DNA of 32,481 bases, taken from positions 58,208 to 90,688 of the forward strand of contig MJCC01000011.1 of NCBI GenBank assembly GCA_001766655.1. The letters are read 5' to 3'. Origin of the DNA: Phytomonas francai (Eukaryota > Euglenozoa > Kinetoplastea > Trypanosomatida > Trypanosomatidae). Both the position numbers and the translations under genes were made by a program. Below, one piece after another: positions 6,630 through 16,541 of this stretch. The notes under the pieces were generated by a model. It ran no database searches and was not told the DNA's origin. It worked only from the letters and a program-made list of their open reading frames with translations. The stretch's first letter is position 1. Every line of letters starts with the position of its first letter.

Positions 6630-8999
6630 ATGTCATTTCTCTGGAATATAGTGGGTTTGGGTGGATCCATTCCAAATTTTCCCTTCAAAATCGATAGCGC
6701 GAAGCCAGAATACATCCACAACACCGCCACGCTGTGCTGGACGATTCGCCAGGGCACCCGCGTAGAGGACGACAAACCAGTGAGCATTTTCACGGTATCT
6801 ATTGCCAAAGGGAAGGCGCACCACGATCCCAAGAATGAGAATAGAGGGGTGCTAGCACGAAACGCGCTCAAGTATTCCAAGAGTCTGATGCTACCGGGTG
6901 TTCTCCGATGTTACGGTGGGGTCGAGTATGACGGCACCATCTACATCGCAACGGAGCGATGCGATCCACTGTCGCGTGTGCTGGCTAGTGTAGAGCTCCT
7001 GCATGAGTACTACACCGATCCAGTAGGGCAGCGATATGAGCAAGGGGTTGCGCTTGGTTTGAAGAACGTGGGGGAGGCGCTGATTGGGTTACAGAAGAAT
7101 GAATTGATGCACGGCAATGTGTGCGCGGAGACAGTGTACGTTACCGCAAACGGGTTCTGGCGATTGTGGGGATTGGAGCTAGTTTCAGTGAGCAGGGCTG
7201 AGGCAGGCAGGGGAAACCACGACACAAACGTGTACCATCAACTTGCGGCGGACTTCTTACCCAGGTACCGCATTCCTGATGGGATGGGAGGAGGGCGTAA
7301 TGCGGCGGTGGATGCGTGGGGTATGTCATGCCTTATATTTGAGGCCTTCCGCGGTAGAAGCAGCATCAACATCGATACAGCGTCTTTGAGCTCAAAGAAC
7401 GTGCATAATTGTAAACGACAGCTTCCGGACTCTTTACAAGCTAGCTTTAGGCGGCTATTTTCGGACAAGGGAGTTGCACACAGCGGCATAGCACAATTTC
7501 TAGAGAAGTGTGATTTTATAAGGAATAGCGCCTACGTTCAGTGTCTTGGGGATATCGATCAGTACATGCTTATGGATACCACCCAGAGAGAGGCATTTAT
7601 AGATCGACTGGGTTCCGCAGTGGTGGAATTCCCTCTTCGGGTTTGCCTGAGGACAATCCTCCCCAAGTTAATGGAGCTTATCCAAATGGACACCCCTCCC
7701 GTAAACATCATGAATCCTGTAATAGAAATTGCAAAGCTTGTAGTGGACGACACAGCCTTCGAGACGCACATCGCTCCCTGCCTAGTCCTGCTCTTTCAGT
7801 CCACTAACGTAGTTATTCACTATTCTCTTCTGCAGTCGATAGACGTCTACGGCAGCCGTCTCTCCCCGGCGATGCTGGAGAAGATATGGCCGTTGTTCAC
7901 CAAGGGCATTTCCAGCACCTCTGCAAGTATCCGCGATGGCTCCGTACGGGCACTGGTGCATATCGCCGGGCAGCTCAACCCGCGGGTTCTCTCGAAAGAG
8001 GTGCCGTTTCTGCTGCAAAAGGTTCAGGGCGATCCCGACGGTACCATTCGCACTAACGCGACGATCGCGCTCTCCATGATTTCTCATCACATGCCGCCGG
8101 AGGTTCGGCGTAATGTTTTGGTCTCCGCCTCTGGGCGGATGTTGAAAGATCCCTTCGCACCCAGCCGCGTGGCCGCGCTGCAGATACTGAGCACGGTCTT
8201 AGCGGAGCTGAAGTCCCAAGAGCTCTCCGAGGTGGTGATCCCGAGGATTGTGCCACTCGTCACAGACCCTGTCGGCGACGTTCGAGAGCATGCCATTTCC
8301 ATTCTGAAAAGCGCTTTAGAGAAGTTCGAGGTGGATCATCAACTATGCCTCGAACAGGAGAGAGCCCACAAGTTACAGTGCAGCCAACAACAAGACACAG
8401 TTTCTAATGAAACCCAGCAGTCGCATTCCCTGAAAGAGGGAGCTACGAGCCGCGAGAGTAGGGCAGGATGGTTTCAAGGGAGCAGTATCGGAAAGTCCCC
8501 TTTGCACAAGCCATCTCATTCGCACTCATTGTCGCTTCCGTCCTACCAGGAAAGTAACACTAGTTACCCGGGTCCTGCTCGGGATTTTCCTCAGAGCTTG
8601 CAGCAGCAGCAGTGCTCAGACGCCTGCGATGGCTGGGACGACGATGAAGGTAACTTGAAGGCATCCAAAGAAGACTACAATACGAAAGATACTTTCAATG
8701 GTACTTGGGGGGAGGAGGAGGAGGAGGAGGTTGAAATGCCGAGAAATGAAGATTTGCCCACTCATCTGGTTTCATCGTTGGAAGGGGGTTCTAAAAATGG
8801 CAGCTGGACGTTTGGGGGGTCTTCACTACACTCCACGGTGCCGTTATCGGAGAATAGGATAAAGACTTCGCTAAAGTCTGCGACAGTTCTTTTATCGAAT
8901 AACACACCTGCTAATGGTGTCACAAAAAGCGAGAAACCTGCAAATGTTATGAAACTTCTAAGCAAAAAAAAATCACTAGGTGCTGTCCGCTTGGATTAG
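6630..8999 (+). CDS. SCY1-like (SCYL) pseudokinase with HEAT repeats
   Basis: The product is 789 aa, close to human SCYL1. The start MSFLWNIVG is followed by a proline/phenylalanine stretch and then the kinase-like fold (to about residue 300), as in SCYL proteins. The fold lacks catalytic residues: the HRD position reads HGN (161-163), no DFG is present (LWGLEL instead, near 180), and the N-lobe has no glycine loop. DAWGMSCLIFEAF (from 228) corresponds to the kinase subdomain IX region. Residues of about 330-560 are HEAT repeats, with helices such as SASIRDGSVRALVHIAG and GTIRTNATIALSMI. The tail is Ser/Gln-rich with an acidic WDDDE patch near 668 and ends KKKSLGAVRLD. Known SCYL1 works in Golgi-ER COPI traffic and binds COPI through its C-terminal residues; the terminal RLD here is suggestive of the same. 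Family call is firm; the trafficking role is inferred. Confidence 0.9.
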   Translation: MSFLWNIVGLGGSIPNFPFKIDSAKPEYIHNTATLCWTIRQGTRVEDDKPVSIFTVSIAKGKAHHDPKNENRGVLARNALKYSKSLMLPGVLRCYGGVEYDGTIYIATERCDPLSRVLASVELLHEYYTDPVGQRYEQGVALGLKNVGEALIGLQKNELMHGNVCAETVYVTANGFWRLWGLELVSVSRAEAGRGNHDTNVYHQLAADFLPRYRIPDGMGGGRNAAVDAWGMSCLIFEAFRGRSSINIDTASLSSKNVHNCKRQLPDSLQASFRRLFSDKGVAHSGIAQFLEKCDFIRNSAYVQCLGDIDQYMLMDTTQREAFIDRLGSAVVEFPLRVCLRTILPKLMELIQMDTPPVNIMNPVIEIAKLVVDDTAFETHIAPCLVLLFQSTNVVIHYSLLQSIDVYGSRLSPAMLEKIWPLFTKGISSTSASIRDGSVRALVHIAGQLNPRVLSKEVPFLLQKVQGDPDGTIRTNATIALSMISHHMPPEVRRNVLVSASGRMLKDPFAPSRVAALQILSTVLAELKSQELSEVVIPRIVPLVTDPVGDVREHAISILKSALEKFEVDHQLCLEQERAHKLQCSQQQDTVSNETQQSHSLKEGATSRESRAGWFQGSSIGKSPLHKPSHSHSLSLPSYQESNTSYPGPARDFPQSLQQQQCSDACDGWDDDEGNLKASKEDYNTKDTFNGTWGEEEEEEVEMPRNEDLPTHLVSSLEGGSKNGSWTFGGSSLHSTVPLSENRIKTSLKSATVLLSNNTPANGVTKSEKPANVMKLLSKKKSLGAVRLD

Positions 9000-9695
9000 A
9001 CCTCGAGGTGGTTAAAATGAAGGGGGGATGGGAGGAGGAGGATCAATCCTTTTCTCTTTGCCCAAGATAAAGGATGCTGGCCGATTTTCGATTTCAGTGC
9101 TTTACTGTCTATCTGGGTGCCTTTCCAAATAGCCTAGGCTTAAAAATGGGAGATTTTTCCGGTAATTATTTCCAAAAGGGTAATAGAGCTACCTTTTTTT
9201 AATGATGTAAAATGCTTTAAATAGTGAGAAGTAAAATTAGCTGCATTTTTCTCAAAGTTTGTGCTTTTTCTTTGAATATTTTAGGTACTATGCGACTTCA
9301 CTGATATTATTGAGTTATTCGTATTTCAGTGTAATTTCTAGGAGCATAAATTTGCATGGAAATATTTTTCAAAATCTTAAATTCTCGTTTTCTCAGGTAT
9401 CCTCTCTAATGACAATTATCGCTCATCCCAATGGAGGGATTTATAATATCTCGATGCTTCTTTAATGAATACGAACCAATGCTGCGGTCAATTGCCTTTT
9501 TTATCCCAAGAATTTATGCCTTTCTCTTCATCCATCTAAGACTTGGATTCCTCTCCGATCTATTGATTATAAAAGGGCCCTTATCATCTGCAATATATTC
9601 AAGAAGAAGTCAATTGAAAAATAATAAGCACTTTTATTTCGTTTTTTAAACCACTAAAATAGCACTATCTGCCGACTACAAAGCGGAGGATATAA
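9000..9695 (+). other. AT-rich intergenic spacer
   Basis: No gene seen. Short open stretches at 9259-9649 are Phe/Ile/Ser-rich products of AT-rich DNA. A pyrimidine tract (9631-9647) precedes the HEATR6-like gene. Confidence 0.6.
9661..9662 (+). promoter_or_regulatory. Predicted spliced-leader acceptor of the HEATR6-like gene
   Basis: The tract cttttatttcgtttttt (9631-9647) is followed by the first AG at 9661-9662, giving a leader of about 33 nt before the ATG at 9696. Confidence 0.45.
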
Positions 9696-12600
9696 ATGCC
9701 ACCGAAGATGAGGTCGCATAGACGCCGCAATAAGGATAGCGGCACCTTCAACATCCCCAATACCGCGATTCAGAAGACTGATGAAGCAAATGGCGAAAAA
9801 TATCTCCCGAAGCCAGACTCAGTAGTCGCCGCCACCACTTCTATGACAGATTCACAGAATCCACAAAGTGTGGTGCGTCGTAGAAACCGAAATCATCTCA
9901 AGAAACCGAACGATAGGGGCGATAAACAAAGCAATGCTCAATATCGCGATAACAATCTGTGTAGCAGGCATGCCACAGATGACAGAGTGAAAGAACCCCC
10001 CCCAATCGTGTCTCTTTCTGTGGAGGACTCCAAATCACCCGGTGGGCACGAAAATAGGGAGAGCAGCACGACTGGGAAGAGGTGCGCTACTTCCAGAGCA
10101 AACAAGGGTAGCTTGCCTGCGTATGTGTCGAACTATGTGATGACGCTGAAACAGCTTTATGATCGCTTTCGAGCGGATGCTGATTACATAGTGGAGGAAG
10201 CTGCGTCACGATTAGAGGCAAAAAATGATCCCGAGACAAGTGGCGCCACCGCTCCCACTCAGCCATCCCTGAGGGCGTCGTTGCCGAACGCTCTTGGCCA
10301 ACAGGAAAACAGCACGGAAGCTTTGACTACACATTTGCTGCTGCTCGCGGTAATGCGCCTCAGCCTGATACTCTCTACTGAGGCGCGGCGCCCGCGACAC
10401 AGCAAAGAGGTGCATGAGGCTTCTGCAGATAGGAGGGCAGTTGCATTTTCCACTCTCCGAGAGCTTAATATATTATGCAAGCTCATCGCGTGGTACTGTC
10501 TTGAAACCTGCCCGAATGGGGATGCGTCGGCGCCAAGCGGAGGCGGCTCCCGCGGCGCGAGCGGTCATACGACGCCGGGGGCCTCCTCAGAACGTCGTCA
10601 GGGGAGTGCGCACCCGAGCGCGCGTCCTCAGCAGATCTCTCCGTCCCCTTCTTTACCTTCTCGATCTGCGAAAAACTTTCGTGGCAACAGCAATGAAGCG
10701 CGCAATCTACAGGATTGGTTTGGAAGCCGCATGTCGGTAGATCAGGCGAACTCTGTAACGTTGCCGGATAACCAGCTTTCCGAACAGCTCATGCGCCCTG
10801 TCATTGAGGCAGTCTCGCGATTCTCTGTCTATGGCATCGATCCCTCCGATATGGTTGCCGAAGATGAGCTTTGTAATGATAACGCCAAAGAGGCGTCGAT
10901 GTCGGCTTCGGCAGGGGGGCATGACGACTTGCCTACGGATATAGAAAAGAACGATAAAATTATAGCGATGATGGAGCTGCGTGTGAGCACGCTCATGGCT
11001 TTGTGCGCTGTCCTCAATCGGTTTCCAGATACAGATTTTAACTCGGCTGCTTTTTTGCCGTTGCTGTTTCCTAGCAAAGACCCTCGCGCCGGGCCTTATG
11101 TGCGCCACCCCCTCCTAACCCCACTTCTGTGGGATCCCTCTCCTGCCGCGCGCAGCGCGGCGGTACTGGGGCTGAATGCTCTGCCATACAAACTCCAGAG
11201 CAGTCTGCAGTTTGCCGAGGAGCCCAAATACAAGCATCAGTCCTTCGTTTCGCTCGCCGTCCAAGGGGGCACCGTTCTGTCGACGATTCACGACGTGGTT
11301 TATTGGGCTATAAAGCAAGGCAGTGGAGAGTTCCTCACAGCTGGCGACTATTCTTCCCTAAAACATGAGGGTCGTGGAGATGGAACACATGTGCCCGGTC
11401 CACCTGATATGCCTTCTTTGCCCTGTTCAAACAACGACGCTACGCTGTGGTTTAATGTGTTCTCCGCTTTATCAATCGTCACGCCCTACCGCCGTTGCCC
11501 GCACTCACTGCAGGTCATGCTGAAGACGCTCGACTCACCAGTGCTAAGACAGCACCTCCGGGATGAGAGCGGACTGCCATTCATCGCAGCCACAGGTTTT
11601 CTGGCGAACGTTTTCAAGAACGAGTCCCTCCAGGATCGTGTTTCGGAGCACCTTTACGAGATTCACGACTTAGCACCCTTGGGGGGAAGCCCAGATACTG
11701 TGACACATGAAAAGAATGTCGACGACGGCTCTTACCGCGGGAGTTTTCTCATGACAGATCTACTGGTGCATGGCACCGAGCGTGTCGAGGTATGGCGTTG
11801 TTTGCTCCACATCGCACGCTTTTATCCAAAGCTGATTCAGCAGCACTTTGAACCCCTGCTGCGACGCTCCTGCGATGCGGTTGATACTCTGCTGCGCCAG
11901 GAATCTGAAAGTTCACTGGAGCCAGAAGGCGCTAAACCAGTGGGGAGCCAGATCGCTGCCGTGGAAACATCGCAGCCACCGCACAAAACCTCGTCCTCGT
12001 ATCGCGATCCAAAGGCACCCTCGTTTGCACATACGTCGCCTGGCCGAGCACGTGGTTGGGGTACGCCCTCGTCAGGGGCAAAGGCGGCGAACCCTGCCTC
12101 GCCGTGTGCCTTTGTAGAGTGCCTTCGGGCCTGGACGCACTTCATGGGGTACACATGGAAGGCCTTTGACAACAACCCCGGCGACCCCGCTCTCAAGGCC
12201 GAAAATTCCGAGGGCCGCGCGACGCTGCGTCAGAAGGTCACGGTTTTAAATCAGCTCATCCTGCGCGCGATGCGACTAGAGAAGAGTGAGGAAGTGCGCA
12301 TCGTGACGCTGCGCTGCCTAGCGCAGATCGGCGAGGGTTGCTTGGCGAGCGCGGAGGTGAACGCTGCGCAGCGTGAGGAGATCGTACGTTATGCGTTGGC
12401 GGCCGCCGAGCACTGGAGCGAGGCCGTGCGCGCGGAGGCGCTCACAACGTTGGGGGTGTGGGTGTGGCAGTACCCTGTACTCGATCCCTACGGGCCTGCG
12501 TTTTTGGCAACCGCCCTCTCCGCGCTGTCGCATGATTCGGACGGGCTTGTTCGCACAAAGGCGGCCTTTGCGGTGTCGAACCTGACATCGCGGCTTGAGG

Positions 12601-13274
12601 AGCCTGGTAACCCTATCCGGGAGTCTGTGGAACACATAGATCAGTTATTCTTTGCCGCTATGAAGTCCGTTACAGACGTAAACTCCGCCGTCCAGGGTCA
12701 TGGCATTCGCATGATCAATAACCTCCTGCAGGTTTTAACCTTTGAGGAGCTCATCTCTGACCTACCAGACCTCAGCGGGGGAGTGGAGGAGTGCGTGGCA
12801 GAGGGCTTTTTACGCACGCTGCTGAGTTTTCTCACACAGAGCACCCGCGACGCGAAAAATCGTTGGAATGCCGCCTATGCATTTGGCACAGGTCTCGCAC
12901 AGAAAGCCCTTTTCGAAGCGGAGCTCAACTACACCCTGACCGCTATCGATACGCTTATGACAGTCGTGGTGAGAGATAATGTATTCAAGGTTCGCACACA
13001 GGCTGCTCATGCCTTGGGAAAGATTTCACCTGAGTGCACACGAGGAACGTTCTTCCCTCCTGGGCTAGTGCCGCGTATCATACGGGCCTTATGCGTCGCT
13101 CTCGTGTCTGCCAAGACGACGGAAAATTTTCTTCAGTTCAGGGAGCAGGCGGCACTCCAGACCGCGCTAAAAGAGTCGCTGCGGGCGCTGATTGCAATAG
13201 CTGTACCTAACCCGGAATTGGATAAGGTCCTCGTAGAGTACCATCAGATATTGGTTGGTGAGGGGCTCCAATAA
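9696..13274 (+). CDS. HEATR6-like HEAT-repeat protein
   Basis: The product is 1192 aa, close to the length of human HEATR6. The first 150 residues are basic and low complexity (MPPKMRSHRRRNKDSG). A helical region follows from about 150, interrupted by a Ser/Gly/Pro-rich linker near 270-330. Residues of about 425-545 match the DUF4042 region of HEATR6: LLWDPSPAARSAAVLGLNAL, then FAEEPKYKHQSF. C-terminal HEAT helices include EEVRIVTLRCLAQIGEG (about 865), SEAVRAEALTTLGVW, DGLVRTKAAFAVSNL and KNRWNAAYAFGTGL (about 1055), the last being characteristic of HEATR6, followed by FKVRTQAAHALGKIS. The function of HEATR6 is poorly understood even in animals; a scaffold role is inferred from the repeat architecture. 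The start is the ATG after a predicted acceptor. There is no membrane segment. Confidence 0.88.
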   Translation: MPPKMRSHRRRNKDSGTFNIPNTAIQKTDEANGEKYLPKPDSVVAATTSMTDSQNPQSVVRRRNRNHLKKPNDRGDKQSNAQYRDNNLCSRHATDDRVKEPPPIVSLSVEDSKSPGGHENRESSTTGKRCATSRANKGSLPAYVSNYVMTLKQLYDRFRADADYIVEEAASRLEAKNDPETSGATAPTQPSLRASLPNALGQQENSTEALTTHLLLLAVMRLSLILSTEARRPRHSKEVHEASADRRAVAFSTLRELNILCKLIAWYCLETCPNGDASAPSGGGSRGASGHTTPGASSERRQGSAHPSARPQQISPSPSLPSRSAKNFRGNSNEARNLQDWFGSRMSVDQANSVTLPDNQLSEQLMRPVIEAVSRFSVYGIDPSDMVAEDELCNDNAKEASMSASAGGHDDLPTDIEKNDKIIAMMELRVSTLMALCAVLNRFPDTDFNSAAFLPLLFPSKDPRAGPYVRHPLLTPLLWDPSPAARSAAVLGLNALPYKLQSSLQFAEEPKYKHQSFVSLAVQGGTVLSTIHDVVYWAIKQGSGEFLTAGDYSSLKHEGRGDGTHVPGPPDMPSLPCSNNDATLWFNVFSALSIVTPYRRCPHSLQVMLKTLDSPVLRQHLRDESGLPFIAATGFLANVFKNESLQDRVSEHLYEIHDLAPLGGSPDTVTHEKNVDDGSYRGSFLMTDLLVHGTERVEVWRCLLHIARFYPKLIQQHFEPLLRRSCDAVDTLLRQESESSLEPEGAKPVGSQIAAVETSQPPHKTSSSYRDPKAPSFAHTSPGRARGWGTPSSGAKAANPASPCAFVECLRAWTHFMGYTWKAFDNNPGDPALKAENSEGRATLRQKVTVLNQLILRAMRLEKSEEVRIVTLRCLAQIGEGCLASAEVNAAQREEIVRYALAAAEHWSEAVRAEALTTLGVWVWQYPVLDPYGPAFLATALSALSHDSDGLVRTKAAFAVSNLTSRLEEPGNPIRESVEHIDQLFFAAMKSVTDVNSAVQGHGIRMINNLLQVLTFEELISDLPDLSGGVEECVAEGFLRTLLSFLTQSTRDAKNRWNAAYAFGTGLAQKALFEAELNYTLTAIDTLMTVVVRDNVFKVRTQAAHALGKISPECTRGTFFPPGLVPRIIRALCVALVSAKTTENFLQFREQAALQTALKESLRALIAIAVPNPELDKVLVEYHQILVGEGLQ

Positions 13275-14591
13275 ATAATCAAACAATCATTATGGGGGTT
13301 TATGGAATGAACCCTTTCTCCCCCTCCTCAAATACTCGAGAACGCTAATAGAAACCCTACCGGCGCTAAGTTTTTATACATTTTTTTTTTTTGCAAAAGA
13401 AAAGGTTAGTGGGCGAGGATCATCTGCATATATACCGACGTTATTATAATCGTTATTGCTTAACGACTTAAGCAAGTACATATATGTTGTGAGCTTATCT
13501 TACCTAAGGAGAGTAAAATCCTGTACCACAAATTCCATCGTCTCGAATTTCGTGATGCCTCTAAGTTTTTTGCCTTGTCAGAGTTCAAATATGCCTCAGG
13601 ACTTTGCATTTTTTTTTTAAACCACTGTGGTTGATTATCGAGAGGAATTTGACGGCTAAATCATGTATAGGAATGGAATCCTGGTTTACTTGATAGCTTC
13701 TGATTGTCTTGGCAAAGTCGTACGAACATTTCTGTTCAATCTTGCTCTGATGCTTTGTGTCTCGTCCTTACAACCGTATTCTTGATGTTTCTCAGGAACT
13801 GCCATGCTCTTGGTTTGAAAAGTGAGGGAACTTATGCCTATTGTCCAGAGGGCCGTTTAGGGACTGCAAGTAATAGTCTTGAATATTTTCCTCAACTCGG
13901 AACCTCTGTACATTTTGGGGGGCAGTATCACAGAAAAGCTATTGTTCTCAGAATTGACCTCGGAAACTTTGACAAGGGATCGTTACAGAAGCTGGTGCTG
14001 AGCTGGCTTATGCCCTACTAGGGAGGTGTGAGTGTAGGGTAGGGGTTCAAATGAACCTGTAATGTTATTTTCATTTTAATCTAGGGTAGCCAACCGACGG
14101 CGGTAACGGGTGGTGCTGCTGCTCATTTATACTACTATGGTCCTGTCTAGCTCAAATAAAATTTATGGTTTAGCAGTGAATGTATGGGTCAATTTATCCC
14201 CCACCCTCCTTTCTATAACAACCCCTTCAAAGGACGGCGTAAAGGACTTCTAAATATACTGAACCGAAGAGTCTTGAATTGCTTATTTATTAGCATTTCT
14301 TTTTATCTGATCTCTCTGAGTCTTAAGACAAACTATCACGTATAGGTTGTGTTTTTGAATTCAATAGTAGTCTTATTTGCCTGTTGAAACCTGGTTTCTT
14401 TTTCATTCAATATTTTCGGGGCATCTGCGTTTTTTTAGTCAGGAAGTGGAATATGGCTGATGTTTCTTCATAATCCTCTTCAAGGAACCCTCATTTTTTT
14501 AAATTTCTTTCCACCTTGTTCTCTTTGGTAATATATCCATATCTGTATTAAAATAGCATAAGCATTGACACTGTGAGTACGTTTGTATTGC
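13275..14591 (+). other. 1.3-kb spacer with one doubtful short frame
   Basis: Mostly AT-rich DNA with T runs near 13381 and 13611. A frame at 13785-14021 (78 codons) encodes a fairly balanced sequence ending IDLGNFDKGSLQKLVLSWLM, but the best nearby splice acceptor (13795-13796, after gtttctcag) lies downstream of its only usable ATG. I leave it uncalled. I found no tRNA-like or snoRNA-like structure I could defend. Confidence 0.5.
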
Positions 14592-14897
14592 ATGGTGCCA
14601 GGTATGTGGAGCAAGGCCAAGAATTCCGTTGCTACACTCTGGTCCTTTGGTGGTAGACTACGCCAGGTTTACGCCAGTTCTCGCAGCGAAAAGGCCCGCC
14701 GTGCAGACTTTTACCGTACAGCTGCTCGTGTGTGCATCTTTGCAGGGACCTGTGTGGCTTTTATCATGCTGGACAGCTACGGTGACGCTTTTGTCGCACT
14801 CCGGTGTCTGACAAAACGGTTGCTCTATGGTTCGGCTTCCGATGCAGAGGCTCCTCTGGAAGTGGTGGTGGCGATCCCTGAGTCTACACCTGTATGA
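14592..14897 (+). CDS. Small single-span membrane protein, possibly mitochondrial
   Basis: The product is 101 aa. The N-terminal 45 residues are basic and free of Asp, with a single Glu (MWSKAKNSVATLW, then RLRQVYASSRSEKARRADFYR), and could form an amphipathic helix. One hydrophobic stretch follows (RVCIFAGTCVAFIML, about residues 45-60) and an acidic, proline-containing tail. This plan is common among small mitochondrial membrane or import-machinery subunits, but no family is recognised. An in-frame TGA at 14574 closes the frame upstream. The first ATG is at 14592; a second at 14604 comes after an AG at 14600-14601 and may be the true start. Composition differs clearly from the AT-rich spacers on both sides. 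Confidence 0.6.
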   Translation: MVPGMWSKAKNSVATLWSFGGRLRQVYASSRSEKARRADFYRTAARVCIFAGTCVAFIMLDSYGDAFVALRCLTKRLLYGSASDAEAPLEVVVAIPESTPV

Positions 14898-15074
14898 TAC
14901 TTGGTGCAGGTGCGATCTGAAAAATGGAAAATCATTCAAGAAGACAGGGGGTGCGGTAATTGAAAAGTCCTTGGCGTTTTCAGAAATCGTGCAAAAAATG
15001 TTGAGGAGATAGACCAAGATTCTAGGGGACACTAGGCTGTGCTACATCTATTGTAGCAATCTGTTAAAGGAAAC

Positions 15075-15100
<26 letters not shown>
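15075..15100 (+). repeat. (AT)13 microsatellite
   Basis: Uninterrupted AT dinucleotides in the spacer between the small membrane-protein gene and H2A copy 1. Confidence 0.9.
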
Positions 15101-15106
<6 letters not shown>

Positions 15107-15792
15107 TTTCATGGGGTATTATCTACTTTGACATAATAATCATGTCCATAAACATTTTTGGTTTCCCTTTTCGTGGGAAAACAATTATAAAGTTTGAAAT
15201 CTGGAAATCCTAGAAGAAGTATTGCTGTCAGTCAACTTTGGATATCAAACATACTCAGCGCGATAAAATATTGACGACCCAGCTATATACAGGTGGAATG
15301 AAAGTATCATCTTGAAAGTTTTCTTCCCACAGACAAGTACATTGCCTATTACTACTTGTTGTTTATGTGTGTCTCAATTGTTGCTATAGTCATAGTTCTA
15401 AGCTATCTATCATGCAGTGACATTGTGAAGAAAGCAGATCCAAAGAGCTGAAGCTATGGCAAAGACTAACAATTTGATGTTGCTATAGTTTCTTTTCTTT
15501 TTGTGCATCCTTTAGATATGCACGGGAATTTTATTATTGGCACTATTTTAGAATGCAATTGTTCTCAACGATTACCGATCACTGTATCCTCTGAAGAGCC
15601 TCTGCTAAATTGGGGCATGCGTTTTTCTCATATGTGTGCGTTTTCCCTCCATGTTGTGGAGGGGAGGGATGGGTTCGGGGTCTTTGAGGGTGTGTTGGCA
15701 CCCCTCGACTAACGGTTTACGACATATTTGCGCTTCACTTCTCCCTTTTTCTTGTTTGTGTTTACAACCTACAATAATGGATGCGATCTGCT

Positions 15793-15794
15793 AG
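15793..15794 (+). promoter_or_regulatory. Predicted spliced-leader acceptor of H2A copy 1
   Basis: First AG after the pyrimidine tract at 15734-15763. It gives a 68-nt leader with no upstream ATG. A 5-codon frame at 15777-15794 would be removed. The same signal recurs at 23889-23890 in copy 2. Later AGs, such as 15855-15856, are alternatives. Confidence 0.4.
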
Positions 15795-15862
15795 TTTTCG
15801 CATTCGCTTCCTTATCCAAAGTCTTCCAAGTCTTCCTACCAACCCCGCACCCGCAGCAAACT

Positions 15863-16267
15863 ATGGCAACCCCACGCAGCGCTAAGAAGGCGGCCCGCAA
15901 GAGCAGCTCCAAGTCGGTGAAGGCCGGCCTCATCTTCCCGGTGGGCCGCGTCGGTTCGCTGCTCCGCCGTGGGCAGTACGCGCAGCGCATTGGGGCATCC
16001 GGCGCGGTGTACCTCGCGGCCGTGCTCGAGTACCTGACGGCGGAGCTGCTAGAGCTGTCTGTGAAGCAGGCGTCGCTGTCCAGCAAGAAAACGCACCGCC
16101 TGACCCCGCGCGTCGTGACCCTCGCGGCACGGCAGGACGCAGACCTGGGCGAGCTCATGAAGAACGTGACGGTATCGCACGGCGGCGTGATCCCGAACGT
16201 GAACAAGGCGCTTGCGAAGAAGCACAAGAGCAGCAAGTCGCACAGCAAGGCCACGCCCAGCGTCTAA
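15863..16267 (+). CDS. H2A: Histone H2A, copy 1
   Basis: The product is 134 aa, the core histone that pairs with H2B in the nucleosome. The histone fold is plain: the family signature [10 protein letters not shown], then [20 protein letters not shown] and [12 protein letters not shown], followed by [17 protein letters not shown], the docking region. The basic N-terminal tail ([17 protein letters not shown]) and C-terminal tail ([16 protein letters not shown]) are kinetoplastid in style and lack the acetylatable motif of animal H2A. The H2A start is the internal ATG at 15863; the frame is open back to 15728, but that part is leader. The gene is strongly GC-rich compared with its flanks. It is identical to copy 2, so both loci encode the same protein. 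Confidence 0.98.
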   Translation: MATPRSAKKAARKSSSKSVKAGLIFPVGRVGSLLRRGQYAQRIGASGAVYLAAVLEYLTAELLELSVKQASLSSKKTHRLTPRVVTLAARQDADLGELMKNVTVSHGGVIPNVNKALAKKHKSSKSHSKATPSV

Positions 16268-16510
16268 GGAGCGAGGAAAAATACGACACCATGTCACTGG
16301 CTTTTGAAACGCAACGACAAGATACTAGAATCCGCAGATGTGTCCGAGCGTACTTTCTAAAGCCCCCATAGATAATTTATTTTATTATTTTTCTTTCTTT
16401 TTTATATTTTATTTATTATTTTTGACCTTTCGCGTCCATGCTTCCGATCACTTGCAGCGTTAGGCACGGTAAAATGCACTTGAAAATGGTATAAACACGA
16501 GTACAGAAAC

Positions 16511-16541
<31 letters not shown>

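Larger units (their letters stand above)
14898..15862 (+). other. Spacer upstream of H2A copy 1, entering the duplicated block
   Basis: AT-rich, with an (AT)n microsatellite at 15075-15100. The block shared with the second H2A locus starts exactly at 15461. An open stretch at 15518-15712 inside that block lies in leader/intergenic DNA and has no clear protein character. Confidence 0.6.

Noticed and set aside
9259..9649. Overlapping short frames between SCYL and HEATR6
   Set aside because: Phe/Ile/Tyr/Ser-rich translations of AT-rich spacer with no protein-like organisation.
14045..14060. ggttcaaatgaacc resembling a tRNA B box
   Set aside because: It lacks the closing CC of the B box, and no A box or cloverleaf can be drawn around it.
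15518..15712. Frame upstream of H2A, repeated at 23614-23808
   Set aside because: Its conservation is only that of the duplicated block, and it lies in leader or spacer DNA before the predicted acceptor.
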